DNA of 64,000 bases from Atopsyche davidsoni (lineage: Eukaryota; Arthropoda; Insecta; Trichoptera; Hydrobiosidae). Shown one piece after another: positions 24,376-37,720 of this stretch (position 1 is its first letter; each line of letters begins with the position of its first letter). The stretch is from the NCBI GenBank assembly GCA_022113835.1, contig JAILWY010000023.1, positions 1,922,001 through 1,986,000 on the forward strand, in the 5' to 3' direction. A program made the translations under genes and the position numbers. The notes beneath the pieces were generated by a model. It saw nothing but the letters and a program-made list of their open reading frames with translations. It did not search any database and was not told the origin of the DNA.

Positions 24376-26107
24376 AATACCATACAATATGTACCATAGT
24401 TTCACAAAAAAAAAAATTCTTCACGATTTTATGAATAATTATATTTTTTGCAACAACGCTGTGTCCGCACAGTCCGCACGCCCCTGGTGACGAAAGCGAC
24501 TTCTCAATATCCCCCGCCTTTCTCTATCGTCTATTGCGGACACCTGTACGTAGTTTTTACTCCTACCCACACCGGCGATAATTGTTGTTGCAAAAAAAAA
24601 AAAAATCCGCCGAAAAGATTGGTGGAAAGTGTACCGTCCCACTGACCCCCGCCGCGGGTCGCTCGCGCCGGATTCGAATTTGAGTTTCGCCGTGCCAGAT
24701 CAGCGCGGCAACATCTCACTCCGGCAACGTTAAAGCATATCCGCTGTACACCAACACCGGTGGCGAGCGGTTAATCCAAAAACAAGGCAAGCAGTTTAAT
24801 TGAAAAAAAAAATTAAAAAATTCCACGATTCTTTATTTTCTTTTGTAGTTATTGGCTATGCTTACAATACAGTGTATGGTTGTTGCATGATGCTGCGCGC
24901 ACGTTGTGGGGCTCAGGTTGTGCGTAAGCCTAATAGATCACGCAAATGATGAGCACGAGTGTATTTTTTTTAGTTTAATTAGTTCAAAAGCGCTTGAATT
25001 GTATGATTGAATATATTTGAGGACAAACGATGCATTATTGCTTGTATAGACCGCATGGCAATTGATCGTTGTATCATTTTGGTTATCGAAAAGTTGATAT
25101 TTAAAAATATAAAACATTGATTTTATTTATTAATTTTATCAGTTTTTTTGTAAAATATATACCTTCTACTTCATCTGGTGCCTCTCCTCATGAATTTATA
25201 CGGAATGAGTGTTTCATGGTTTCTAAAGGGAAAATAGTATATAGTCCGAGTCCTTCAAAAGTCTGCGTATTGCTGCTGCCCAAAAGTATTGTTTATATAA
25301 TCCTTTCCTTACAAAACTCTGGCGTTAAGATCTGATACTCCAGAGCACATCCCTCCACAATCATTCCAAGTCCACTACGCCATTACCGATTCTTTACACA
25401 CGCTTAATGTACAGAATGGCAGCTATGCACAAGCAACAGAATGGGGAGAGCGGGGAGGCTTTACATGTACACTAGGTGAAAATCGTTGTACAAAAAATCA
25501 TTGAATATGTATAAATTGCTCAGCCTTCACATCCAAGTACCAATAGTTTTCGCAAGGGCGTTCTGTGACGTCACAGAAGCAAAGTTGCCCGGCATTGTGC
25601 AATTCGAGCGGAGCTCCGGGCGCTTGAAATTGATTATTGAATTAATGCGGTCAGTTTCAGTTTTTGAAAGTGACAGTGGTATCTCTCTCTCTCGAGTGCG
25701 TTAGTTGGTTATCATTTAAATTCAAACACCCGAGGAAGTTTCAAATCGATTCGGAAACACTCTTACGTTTCTCCTATCTGCCGATGAAAAAAAAAAAAAA
25801 CCTTCATTCGTGAAACGGAGAAACTCAGAACGGCAATTTCACTTTTTTTAAAATTGACCATATGGTAGTAGTTATTTTGTCATGTAGAAAAGAAGGAGTA
25901 TACTGGCATTGTGAAAGCATTGCATTTTTTGAAAAATATATTCAAAGTATTTTGAAATTCAATTCATTGTTGGTTTATTACGCAGTTTAACCGATGTCTT
26001 AAATACCAAGCAATGCAAGTGAATAAAAATAATATGTTTCATTTCATTAAATTTACTCAAAAAACCATTATAGTTGCTCACCTTTTATCATTGTGTGCAA
26101 GTGTTTA
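24376..26107. other. Non-coding stretch with an inverted-repeat element
   Basis: 24444-24597 is bounded by TTTTTTGCAACAA and its inverse, suggesting a small foldback element without clear target duplication. A CTCTCCTCAT-containing stretch near 25161-25195 resembles the 3' tail of the 23.8-kb LINE. Otherwise nothing recognised. Confidence 0.45.
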
Positions 26108-26415
26108 TCTACTATAATAATAGCCATTGTGTGTTTATTTGTATGTTTGTATGTATGTTTCATTTTTCCGTTCTGTATAGAATATCTTAAAAGATACAAT
26201 GCTGATTTTTTGCACATAAGTTAAGTAAATTTTTCCGCAGCTATGTGCCGAATTTCAAGACGATAGGATAATATTTTCATTCATAAACTTTAAAATATGC
26301 TTTAGCTAAACTTTAATTATATAATTCACTTCTTCGCCGCGAGATGTCGTTAACCGCGAGAATTTAGACGCATCGTTCATCAAATTCGTCATTTTGTGAC
26401 GGGCTACATTACTAG
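26108..26415 (+). mobile_element. Helitron-like non-autonomous element
   Basis: Begins TCTACTATAATAATAGCC followed by TTTGTATGTTTGTATG and ends in CTAG, inserted between A (26107) and T (26416) with no target duplication. A small hairpin CGTCA/TGACG (26389-26403) lies about 10 bases before the CTAG, as expected of Helitron 3' ends. 308 bp, no helicase. Confidence 0.55.
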
Positions 26416-29400
26416 TATTATACTAATTTTCAATTGAATTGAATTGAATAACCTTCACAGTGTGGAATAAATATCAAAGCTTCCGACCTCCTTGTAAGTA
26501 AACGTATTTCCATGTTGAATAAAAACACATTGTTTTCCGATTATTGAAAAAAGTAAACACTTTGAATCTAAGCGTGCCCACCGTACGAGGGGGGCAAGAA
26601 TCGCCATGTCCCTGTCTCTCGCACCCAGAGACAATGGGTGCGAGTAAGTGAGTAAATATATATTTTTTAACCCCTCCCGGGTCAAGGGCGGGGGTCCCGG
26701 CGCATCCGCGGATCAATATTTAAAACAACCTTTCAATATTTACGTATTAGGCAGGTAAGGAATCAAACCCGCTTTTTTGTGGCTGCCGTTTTGGTTAATT
26801 CGTTACTGCCTTTGCATCCATGCTGTAGCTGCCTTCAATAAGTTAAATGTTCACAGCTGTCATTACGAAATCGACGCTCTGACGGTGCTTTTAGCGTGAA
26901 AGTAATTTTGAACACGTTTTAGTATAATAACTGCGTTGAAATATAGTGTATTATCCTTTTACATAAGTCAAAAGCGATAAATGATTGTAGGTGTGTATGT
27001 CTGATGTCGAGTAATTTAAATTGTATATTTTTATTTTCTCTCTTGTGTGTAACAACGAGTACGTATATATATAACAAAAAGCTAAGACTTTCACAATTTC
27101 TCGTTATTTTGGGAAGAACAAAGGTATAATATATAAACATTGTGGTAGGCTGAAATGTCAGAAGATAATAAAAACCACAACGAAATAAATCCTTATATTC
27201 AACCTTTCGTTGCACAATCCACGACTCGTCTTTACGGGTATATTGAGCTTAGCTCGAAAGTTAAAATTTGTTAAAACTGGTGATTTAAAAATACGTCTTT
27301 GATAAAATTACTATGCGCTGTCAGGTTTACAAACATTGATTGAAGATCACACATCTATTTCTTATCCACTCCATTATCTTAAAATACTTATCGGTGTTGG
27401 ACTCGCAGTAGCATCGGTCACTGGTCACTGATTCTGCTGGTTGAAGAGAGCTTCCTACCTCGAGGGTCAGGTACAGCAATCGCTATACAAAATCTGAAAA
27501 TACCCACATTATCCTTCAGAATATTTCTATAATTCATTTTGAGATTTTACCAAGCTAACATAATTGAATTTTAAGAAAACTATATTGCAGAATAATGAAT
27601 ATATATATATATATATATATCTATTTTTTAAGTAATAAGATCTGCGATTAAAAAAATGGGCTAAAAGCGTATGAGGAAGTTCAAGTGTTGAAAAAATGTC
27701 TGGGTTTTTCCGGAACAATTTTACTTCTATTTGAAGAGGTGCTTGTGCTGATGTACGCCTCATCAGTGCAGGTACTCCAAATGATCGTAATTGTCTTCAA
27801 AATCCACGATTCTGGTGGACGTAAGCGCTTTATAAAGATGGCGTCCGAGAAAATATGACGAACGCGAAAGTAGCGGAAGAAACAAAACGAAATCGAAAGT
27901 AAATGATGATGAGCTGGTACGGAATATGCTAATTTAGAAAACTTGAACTTTTCAAAGACAATTACAATGATTGTATGAAAAATAAAAACATGCTAAAATT
28001 TTATTTTATTTTTTTAACTTTTAAACACTGTTTGTATAAATTATTTACGTTTTTGGTATTTTAAATAATAATATAATAAGCAAAACAAAAGTTTGCGTTA
28101 ATTTTATGTGTTATGTGTTTTTGTGTTACTTAGAATCTAATTTCAATGAGTTACAATAGCAAAAATTGTCGCTTAAAACATTCGTAAAAATACAGTTCAA
28201 ATACATACCTACACGACCAGGTGATTAAATAAATCCTGTGTTTTTTTTGGGTATTCCCGTGAGTTTTAAACATTACATATACAACACGCAATAATGACAA
28301 CTCATTGTCATTCAAATTGCGTGTAAAAAAAATATATATATAGTCAGAGGACTCAATGCTAATGCGAATAGCAAACACATTTATTTATATATATTGTAAA
28401 ATATATAGCGACGCTTGACTGATCTGTCATTATACTGATGGACGGTTTAATTTCTTTTTTAAATCGTAAATAAATTATTTTGGCCAAAAGCTAAAAAGGT
28501 TTCATGGTATTGACTGCATGATTTTTTATTTTCCGTGAAAAAAATTGAGGAGTTAGGGAGTGTTAATTTAAGGAAAAATATTTTGTATATTTTTCATATT
28601 TCTTATAGGAAAAAACTGAGTAAAAAAAATAAATGAATAAGTTTAATTGATTATGAAAATAACTTACTTTGATATTTATATATTTAATATATTTTTGAAG
28701 TAGAAAAAAGATCTCTAATAATGTGTTCCAATAGCTTATACTTATATCACGTTTTCGCTCATTTGCCAAAAGTTGGCGAATGTCATCTTCTAATACGGCT
28801 TGTGTCTTGGTAAAAAGTTGATTTAAATTAGTTAAGACAGGCCCAACACAACGGTCACAAAACGAAACGCTTGATCCTATAAGTTTTTATGAGGTTTAAA
28901 GAAAAGGTTTTATGGTATGTTACCGATCTGTCATTATATGCAGTTGAGGGTATTTACTTTGCCACTCGAGTTTGAAATGTAAGATGAGCGAGCGGTGACG
29001 AACTCGCACCTCGGAGGGGCGGCGTATCGGGGATGCACAGCCGGTGGGGTGAGTGGACCTACCCTGACCTGACCCGACCCAGTTCCTCGGCCCCGCCCGC
29101 CCCGGCGCCCTTGGGCCCCGTCCCGGGCGCCCCGTCATCCGCTGTCTAATGTTTACCCCGTGACGTCACCATTGCGTCATGATAACGCACGTCATTTACA
29201 AGAGAAAATGATTAATCATATACATATATATATATTAGAAACATTCATTACAAAACAAAGGAACCACAAGCAATCAGTAAAAGAGATTTATCCAAAAACA
29301 AAAAGAGACATTGTTCCAGTTTCGTGTATTCAAATCGTTTAAGAACAAGTTTATTCAGATGCGTCAAAAGGGTACAAAATTGCCACATTACCAGGCTTTT

Positions 29401-31010
29401 AAACAGCCTTTGTGATTATTGCCATAGATTTCGAAATAATACGCCCAGAATGGCACCGACATCGTGAAGCTCTGATAAAAGAAAATCGTCCAAAAAATTT
29501 TATGTACAAAAAAAAATAAAACACGCGGCGTTAATAGTTCACGTGTTACATCCTTTGTTTTTTTTTATTTTTAATTTAATTTTGATTTTATCATCATCGT
29601 TGGAATATTTTAAAGGGGTGATGATTTTCCTTCGCGCCCCCGTTGCTAGGCGCCCCCGGCCGCGCCCGGCAACGCGAGCAGCCTACACCCCGCGACGCCC
29701 GCCCCGTGCCGGGAGTCACAGCGCGGGCTAAAAATACCCCAGTCCTTTGATGGCGGCGAGCGGGTCAATTTATGACCCACCGCGCTCAGGGGTTGAGATT
29801 CATAGCCCAATTATTGATCATTATGTTATTTACCATCGCGTTACCGCGAACTAGGTCTGACTTTTCTTTAACGCTAGTCGTGATTCGTATACCAATAAAT
29901 CAGATTTGTCAAACTTCTCCCTGGTGGCTGCCATTCTGTGGCCTGAGTGAATGTAAAGGATCGGTAATGGAGCAGTGGTCTTGGAATGCTTCTGTAGCCT
30001 GCTTCGGTACTGGAGCTACCACCAAGAAATTATATAAAGATTTTATCTAAATGAAAGGCACAATATTATACGTCTTAGTTATATTGTAAAGGCAATATAT
30101 TATACCAGAAGATGTTGACGAAACAAGTCACATCAATAAACAATGCAGATGTATCATCAAACAATAATAATTTATATGGGTAAATGTCCTTTTACAAATC
30201 TCGATCGATGTGATAACTCATCGTTTATACACAAGGTAGTTGACCCTCGATTGCGCACATGCCGGTCCACCGTTTATTTAATCGATATTTAATATACGCT
30301 TTTGTACAACTCAATTAAATCTCCACTTATCCGTGGCGTGCTATCCTCGCGGAAGTTTGTGGTGTCTTGTTCAATTTCAAAACGTCAAGGCCGGTCGACA
30401 ATATTCAGACACGAGGTATACATAAAACATTAATTACCTGGAGACAATGGCTTCAGAGCAATGCGCGGAGCTCCAAGCAGGGGAGACAGACGACACTCGT
30501 TTACAGAAATTTATTATTTAATATATAATAAATCCACATTTTTCACTAATACATACGTATCACGTAAACATTAGGTTTCTTTTGTTGCTTTTGATCTTAT
30601 GGTGTTTAGCCGCATCAAGTTTTCAGTACTCCGACTTTTCGATCCAAATTTTATATTTTATTTTGAGATTTCATATACTGTACAAAAATATTTAGTAACA
30701 ATAAGCCATGTCGCTCAGAGATAGGAGTTTATATGGTGCTTGGTAAAATCACACTGATTTCTTATCTTCTCATAGACATAATAATAATGATTTAGTCTAT
30801 TCAACAAATAAGCTACACGGGTATCATTTAAGTGCATACATCCAGTGAGACATCCAATTTTAGATAATTTCAATGAAGATTTTGTAAACATCGCGGTCGC
30901 AATTGCAAGGTCTGAGATAACTGGCCTTATGTCTGGCTTCTTGCTTAGCCGGCATTTCGATCATTATATCCAAGGTAGAAAACCTTAATTTTATGCTGGT
31001 AGGCTTGTTG
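26416..31010. other. Non-coding stretch with two GC islands
   Basis: GC-rich islands at about 28985-29165 and 29625-29735 sit in otherwise AT-rich DNA; AT microsatellite at about 27598-27620. No protein or RNA gene recognised. Confidence 0.45.
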
Positions 31011-31018
31011 GGTTAGAC

Positions 31019-31498
31019 CACTGGTTCCCAAAGTGGTCAATATCGACCCCCCAGGGGTCGATTTTGCCCTGCAAGGGGTCGATAATAGCGAAAAATTAAA
31101 TTGGGGGTCCACGAACTGTAAATGGGAGTCTACGAGAGTGGATCCCATTTAAGCAGGTCATCACCAAAATTTAGGCATTCCGTAAATGTCATAATTGAAC
31201 ACAGATTGAACCTATGTACTTACATAATAATGCTGTTAATCCTGCATTATGGACTATCGCAAGAGGGTTTTTGTTAGCTTTTCCATCTTCATACCACACG
31301 GAGAAGTGTTTCAGTGCAGTTATCAACCTTGTTACAAAAAAAAAGAAATAGTTATTCAATATTTACATATATCAGATGTCAAAAATATGTTTGAAGATGA
31401 TGAATTTGCAAAAATTCAATATTAGCAAGGCAGGGGTCTACGAAAAACAGGAAAACTCGACAAGGGGTCGACGGGACAAAATATTTTGGGAACCTATG
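31019..31498. mobile_element. hAT MITE (CANNGGTTCCCAAA family)
   Basis: Ends CACTGGTTCCCAAAGTGG and CATAGGTTCCCAAAATAT (inverse of right end), flanked by an exact 8-bp duplication GGTTAGAC (31011-31018, 31499-31506). Subterminal GGGGTCGA repeats at both ends. 480 bp, no transposase. Confidence 0.85.
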
Positions 31499-31506
31499 GG
31501 TTAGAC

Positions 31507-33081
31507 TGTGGCCTGTCGATCGAGAGATCCCTTTTTGACAGGTAAATTCTTAACTGACTTACGCCCTGCCCTTTCAGTTTGGTCGAAGTCGATTTATACT
31601 GACATCGCGTGTATTAATACAAATATGTAGTTTTTTTTTTTTTTTTTAGTGGAAATGCAATTTGTCGATCGGTTGTCAGTTGTGTTGCTACTTGAGTAGT
31701 GCGCTTCGGTCTTTTGCGTCTGAGGTCGGGTCAGGCTGGCCGGCTGAACTCTTCTTCCGGGAGCGGATGCGCTCGCCGCCGGGAGCCGACCTGGGGTGCG
31801 ATCCGGAATTGGGTCAGACCCCGCCCGGGCCACCCCTGAGCCACCCCTGAGCCACCCCTGAGCCACCCCCCGAGCCACCCCCGAGCGGGGTCACCGCGGG
31901 TGCGCCCGGCACCGAGGATGTAGGCCGCTTGCATGTACTTACGAGTGCATCCGATCTTTCAGGAGTTTAATTCGAAAAGTTATGTAATGTCTATTGAGTG
32001 ATTTTTTTTTTAAAATAAAATAGATTGCTTTACTCCTGCATACTTAAATTTAAACAACAAATAAATATTGCATCAACTGTCCTACGAATTGCCATCGGAT
32101 TTTTGTCAGCATTTTGCTCCTACGTGAGTAGTGCGTTTTAGATTATGATCTTTTCTGCAGCCTTTTTTTTCTCCTAGATAGTTGGCTATTCATACTTTTT
32201 GTTTATATTTTCGTTCTTTCAATTGCTTCAAATGTCTGTTTCAGGTAATATTTTGATTTCCATTCTATGCCGTTATATAAACAAACATACTGATAATTTA
32301 TTTAACTCAGTTTTCTCAATAGTTGCAGTATTGCCTAGGCATGCTCGTGACTAATTCGAAACCCACTAATTTTAATATATCAGTTTTTCATCGTTATCGC
32401 TATCTTGACAGCTGCCATAAATGCATAATTGTGATGATTAAATGTTTTATAATAACTGTATCGCGATATATTATCTCTAAAAAGATTTTCATATAATATT
32501 ATCACCATAAGATGATAACTTCATGGCAGTGGGTGGATAGTATACGTTAAGAGCAAGCGAGCAAATTTCCATTTACCTCAGTTATTTTTATAAATACAAT
32601 ATGTATCCGCCTTTAAGACCTGGCAAAAAACCTAGATGTCCTCGGTGGACAATTTAAATTAGGCGACAGGTTAATTAGTTACAAAGGCACTTGCACTTGG
32701 GCAGGCAAAAATTACCTCAAATCCACACTAACAATTTACCAATCCATTAACAATAGATTTTTTTAGTTTTCAGTTACCGTTGAGACTAACTGCACGCCAC
32801 TTATTGTTGATTACAATATCTTGATTGATCATCTTCAAAAATGCTTACGTTATAAGAAAATTCACATTAAAGTGTTTTTCTTATGCATGCGGTACGATAT
32901 CGGCTCTGCTCCGGTCCGTGGTTTCGATTCAATTTAAAATTCGCTAATTCCTTTCTAAAACTCGGTGCTGCAATATCATATTTGATAATTCTCGTGGCGC
33001 AACCGTCCTATCTAATTGCACATGGCCGGGTAATGCTTCGTGTAACCGCCTGACGACCGCGTTCGTCTGACGAAACCGAAA
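31507..33081. other. Non-coding stretch
   Basis: Contains a T19-like tract and a dispersed-repeat copy at 31655-31710, a GC island at 31720-31920 with an 11-bp CCACCCCTGAG minisatellite (31830-31885), and a further degraded dispersed-repeat copy near 32090-32135. TTTCAG|GTAATA at 32244/32245 is a weaker acceptor-donor juxtaposition. Confidence 0.45.
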
Positions 33082-33163
33082 CTAGAATAGCCATTTAATT
33101 ATTGGTTTTTGTGAAGACCATCTCACAGGAAGTACGATTTTACCTATACAGGTTTAATTGATT

Positions 33164-33313
33164 GATAATGATTAAGAACATTTTTTTAAATATTGAAAAT
33201 TGATTAAAGAAACTCTTAGAAAAATATATCCCGCACAAATCACGTTGATATATTTTTCTAAGAGTTTCTTTAATCAATTTTCAATATTTAAAAAAATGTT
33301 CTTAATCATTATC
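33164..33313. repeat. Perfect 67-bp inverted repeat with 16-nt spacer
   Basis: Left arm 33164-33230 and right arm 33247-33313 match without a single mismatch; the spacer is CCGCACAAATCACGTT. A 13-bp direct repeat CTAGAATAGCCAT lies at 33082-33094 and 33313-33325. No terminal motif of a known transposon family is visible. Confidence 0.9.
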
Positions 33314-33325
33314 TAGAATAGCCAT

Positions 33326-34523
33326 ACCTTACAGGTACTGATTATTATTTCCCAATTAAAATCAATAACACCCCCCCCCCCCCCTACGCCTGTTTGAGAA
33401 TTGCCTAAATTTATCGATGTAATGTTTAACTACCCGTATACAAATTAAATAATACATATTCGTTATAAAAAATGATCCTTTTGCAAAGCTTCAGTCATTC
33501 CAAATCGGTTGAGTCGTTGCCAATTCAGTTGTATTTAAAAATAATATTGTCTTGTTTATTGTTTATTCAATTTTGAAGTCTTCTTCACACTCATGCTCTA
33601 AAGGTCTACGAAAACCACGAATATTTGATCGCGGTACAGCTCTTGAGGCTTAATTTTTTTTAAATATAACTAAAAAATAAATATAGAAATAGCTGCCTGT
33701 CTCTAGTAGTGCCAGAGTTTTAAACCTCCCCATTTTAAAAGACTCATAATTTGTCAATATCTGTTTTTATTATTTCAAAACAATTATATGAATTTCTAAA
33801 CAAATCATTTGATGTTTTATAAATCCTGAATATTTGCATTAATGTAATTATTCCGTGTTTGTTAAACTTTATTCATCACAAACACATTCTTCAAATGACT
33901 AACTGATGCTTTGTTAAAAAGTGTAAGAATAAAACGCAAAAGAATATCTTACCGAACCTTTTTGTTTTTTTTTTTTAATTTTTTATTCCGAAATCTCACC
34001 GAACCTAACCCAACCCATCCTTCCTTGCCTGTGTTCTCGAGTGCGAAGCTTTGCTTGCAGCATGAGCAGGTCTCGAGCTGCACCGGCTTCATTCGCGCCA
34101 GCGGCTCTCAAAAGTATTTCAAACAAAACCCTCACCTGAAAATTAAATATTGCAATAAAACAACATATTTGATTTGCTGTATAACTGTTTGCAAGCTTTG
34201 CAAAAGGATTTTTTTCTAATGAAATACGTATTATTTAATTTGTATACGGTTAGTTTAAAATTAGATCGACAGATTTAGGGAATTTCTAATTCCCTGGGAA
34301 ACTGTAGCTGTCTGTCAATTAATTGAAACCGGTTCCAACGCCTCTTTGTTTATCATACATTTTCAATTATCCGAATTATTCACTGCTTGCTATCATTCGA
34401 GCAGACTTGCTTCTTTCGAGATAGTCTGCTTTCGATTATCAATTTTTATTTCTTATGTTATTCCATTCGAATCGGTTCGGAACTCGATTGTGGCCATCGC
34501 CAGCGGTGACCGGAGCAGTCCGC
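33326..34523. other. Non-coding stretch
   Basis: A C14 tract at 33371-33384, otherwise AT-rich without a recognised gene. Confidence 0.5.
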
Positions 34524-34605
34524 GCCCCCTGCCCCTGCCCCTTCCCCTGCCCCTACCCCTGCCCCTGCCCCTGCCCCTGCCCCTGCCCCTGCCCCTGCCC
34601 TGCCC
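34524..34605. repeat. CCCCTG hexanucleotide minisatellite
   Basis: About 13 near-perfect copies of CCCCTG. The C-rich strand is + and could form i-motif, with G-quadruplex potential on the minus strand. Reading frames through it are repeat artefacts. Confidence 0.85.
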
Positions 34606-34949
34606 CCCACCACTACTCGCCGCCCCGCCTAGCAACAAGCCGGCCTAGTTTAGTCTCGGCGCGCGCGGCGTGGCCCCGCCGTGGACATAATCGGATAGGC
34701 GCAATCAAATAACCAACGAGCTATCATCGATGCACTCGAATATACTATAAACTGTAGCATAAGCATTACAGCACTCCCTTATATAAAAGTAAATAAAACC
34801 GAATGTCTTATCTGACTTATTAAGATTTATCACTGGTACAATCATCGTCATGGTCAAACGCTATAGAGCTAAAGAGCTCTGTTCTCATTGATAAATCTCA
34901 GTAGCACTTTGAGAAATATTATTGGACCTATACCATATAATAAACAATT

Positions 34950-35100
34950 CGAATCGACGCATGCAATACACAATATCGTTTTAGACCAGACTGAACCATA
35001 CGTGACCCTTATAATGAGCTTGGGATTCATCTGTCAGGATGGGGATCGAACCGGAAACATCTAGATCACATGCTAAGCCAATCACTAAGTCGTTTATTTT
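34950..35100 (-). mobile_element. Probable tRNA-derived SINE
   Basis: On the minus strand an A-box-like TGGCTTAGCATG is followed about 20 nt later by the B box GGTTCGATCCC, the spacing of an internal Pol III promoter. The surrounding sequence does not fold as a complete tRNA. Boundaries are approximate. Confidence 0.5.
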
Positions 35101-35420
35101 CCGAATATTTGATTATTCCCATAATTGATCTGAAGTAAATCGGCCACTATAACATTGTCGTCGGGTTTATAATTACCCGTGCGCAGGTGTTTTTTTTTTA
35201 TTATTATTTATTAACTCTTGATAGTTTCGTATTTGCGCCAGATCGCTATAAATCGAAAGCCACTCTTTTTTAATTAATGCTTTGAAGTTTTTAACAAATG
35301 TCTCTACTATGCACCTCTCACAACCAATAACTTAAAAATAACACGCTTAGAAACCCATAGTAATACGATTCCCTCATTCTACCGTAAGCTGGAAAAAAAT
35401 GTATTAACCTTACTACACCT

Positions 35421-35755
35421 GTCGCAACACGACATCCGACCGATTTGAAATCTGCCATTAGCGTCTCTTTATTCGTAGGACGCTATTGACTAATTGCAAG
35501 TCGGTCACAGGTTGTGACGCGACGTTTGTAGGGTGTTTTTTTTTTTTTAAAGGTTTCGCCTAACTGAGCAAAGCAAAGTAGGACGCTTATAGGCTAGCTG
35601 CAAGTTGCTTCGCGACGTGTCCGAGGGCTTCAAACTTAAGGCCTCCTCTACCCACGTCGCAACAAATCGTACTACCGATTACTTGCGTTGTTTACTTAGG
35701 CAAAACCATAAATAAAAATGAAATGATGTGTTGCGATGTGTGTGGAGGCCTTTGT
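35421..35755. mobile_element. Foldback MITE family, copy 2 (composite)
   Basis: 35421-35467 and 35477-35523 form imperfect inverted arms starting GTCGCAACACGACATCCGAC, including the shared TAGCGTCTC / GGACGCTA segment. Two further partial arms follow at about 35560-35620 and 35655-35750, so several copies or a rearranged one lie side by side. Confidence 0.55.
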
Positions 35756-36570
35756 GTCTTCTTCTCCCGGCGTTGAAGAGGTCCGCCGCGCGTTGCGCAG
35801 GTCCAGCGCGCCGGCCCGTTACTCGCTTTTTTGGGTTTACCGTTGGCCATTCAATAAGCTAGACCCGATTTACTTTAAAAAAAAAAAAACAACATACTAT
35901 GAACACAAAATATATTACGTTCTCTTTTTTTTATAAATTCATTTTGCATTAGTTAATGAACAATTCCTCAATATATATATATATATATTTGACACGAGTT
36001 TACTTTTATCTTTTACCCCCTTCGTTTGCAGTTCAATAAAAAATGGTGTATTTAATTTGAGGACGGGTTGTATTGTGTTGATATTGCAATTGTATTGAAG
36101 AAATGAAACGTACTGTCCAATCAAACAGAATTGTTTTTGGGCTGGTTTATTTTGATATTGCTTACACATTACAACCATTATCAATCCACTGATGGATAAA
36201 GCGCTCTCCGCTTTTCTAGAATACGTCAATTGCCTTAACTATTTTCGATTATCTATGTTATCTCAATGACTTTCCTTACGCGACGGGTAACGAATCAAAA
36301 TTTTCCAAGCATGTGCGCCGACTCCGAGCTTTCCGTTTGCACTGCAAACGGTTTAGTTTACAAGTGTATTTTACCATTCGGTTGATCGTTTTGACGCTAC
36401 TGAATTCCTTTGCGACACTAATATTTTTATTTGCACAAATGTTTCATGCGCAGAATTCATACCAAATAACGATTGCTGGTATCAGTCTGACAGCACGCAA
36501 GATACGAGTATCAGGCCGATAATCATACGGTGGAAATCAAAACACACTAGACTATTTACGTACCTGTGTG
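35756..36570. other. Non-coding stretch
   Basis: AT-rich; nothing recognised. Confidence 0.5.
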
Positions 36571-36574
36571 TGGT

Positions 36575-36985
36575 TTTTATTTATTTATTTATTTGATTTG
36601 GTACCTTGCTTGTTATGTACAAGGTTTGCCATCACAATTTGGGGAAATTTTCCAAACTAGTCAAGCGAAATTGTGCTATACATGGGAGTGACTGAAGCTA
36701 CACCCCCTGATTTATCCTCTTTGTGGTTCTGATGACACGCTTCAAGAAGCCATCCAGTGACTTCATCATCTGTGGGTGTCTCGCCACTGACTTCAGATCA
36801 TCCAGGCACAGGCATTGGCTCTCCAGTTGGTATCTCTGAATGCTAAAGATGGGGCATGAACTTACAAGGTGGATCACTGCTTGTGGAGTAATATCATCAC
36901 GTCAGGAGCTGGGTTGATTCAAAGCTAATCCCGCAGGTATTCCTGTATACAGCGGCGTCCGTAACAGAATTAAAGAAAATCTTTG
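36575..36985 (-). pseudogene. LINE 3' end with C-terminal coding remnant
   Basis: On the minus strand, ITPQAVIHLVSSCPIFSIQR then LESQCLCLDDLKSVARHPQ and LDGFLKRVIRTTKRINQGV end at a stop at 36698-36700. A 3' tail follows and ends in AAATAAATAAAT repeats near 36577, the usual 3' signature of a non-LTR retrotransposon. Clade not resolved. Confidence 0.6.
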
Positions 36986-37150
36986 TCACGTTCCCTCGCG
37001 GAGAGCTTGTGTGTGGTTCTTTACTGGCGTATGCATCTAATAATTATATTAAAAAAAACAACCTGTAATTGTTTCATTGAAAATAATTAGCGGTCCATTT
37101 TAGAATAATGGCGCCACGCGGTCTGCCGCGCTGAGGCCGCGTCTCTCCCG

Positions 37151-37190
37151 CATCTCCCCGCATCTCCCCGCATCTCCCCGCAGCTCCCCG
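37151..37190. repeat. 10-bp minisatellite CATCTCCCCG
   Basis: Three exact copies plus one variant (CAGCTCCCCG), inside a GC-rich island at about 37100-37340. Confidence 0.85.
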
Positions 37191-37399
37191 CGGTGCTTGA
37201 GTTGCATAATCTGAAATTGGACCAGTCCAAGGTTAGCTGCGTTCCTATGCAGAAGTGCAGCGCGGGCCCGATATAGGAATACGGGCGGGCCAGCTCGGGC
37301 TCGGGCGTCATCTAACGACGCATTTAGACCCGCCGATCTGCCGCGAAACTGGCACTCCGCTGCAGAACTCGCGCTTGCCGACGCGATCATCGCCCATCG

Positions 37400-37720
37400 T
37401 CAATAGTAGCAAAGCGGCAACTGCCAAGTTCACTTTGATGTTTGAATCTATGTTGTCCGCACATCATATGTGGACGCTGCTGACAAAGGGGCTTCAGCGT
37501 TGCACACGGACCCTCAAGAAACGGCAAGTCTTAGAGGAGACGCTCTACGACGTGTACCAGAATGTCAGTGCATTTGAGTCAATAAAGATTGGCAGACTGT
37601 GCTAACTGGGTCACGTGCGTCTCGTGGACGATCGGGAGCAGGCGAGGTGGTTGTTGTGTGTGGGTATGCCGAAAATGGTGTGGCGGAGGACTGAAAGATA
37701 AACTGGACGACAGCAGCGTG
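37400..37720 (+). pseudogene. Degraded LINE reverse transcriptase C-terminal fragment
   Basis: RTLKKRQVLEETLYDVYQNV, SIKIGRL, stop, LGHVRLVDDREQARW and GMPKMVWRR match in layout the C-terminal tail of RTE-like LINE polyproteins (LGHV-R-DD motif). An in-frame stop and gaps make it non-functional. Confidence 0.5.

Noticed and set aside
32236..32250. Second ratchet point TTTCAG|GTAATA
   Set aside because: Weak polypyrimidine tract and sub-consensus donor compared with 11459/11460.
34346..34712. Pro-Leu and Gly-Arg repeat proteins
   Set aside because: Translations of the CCCCTG minisatellite on both strands.
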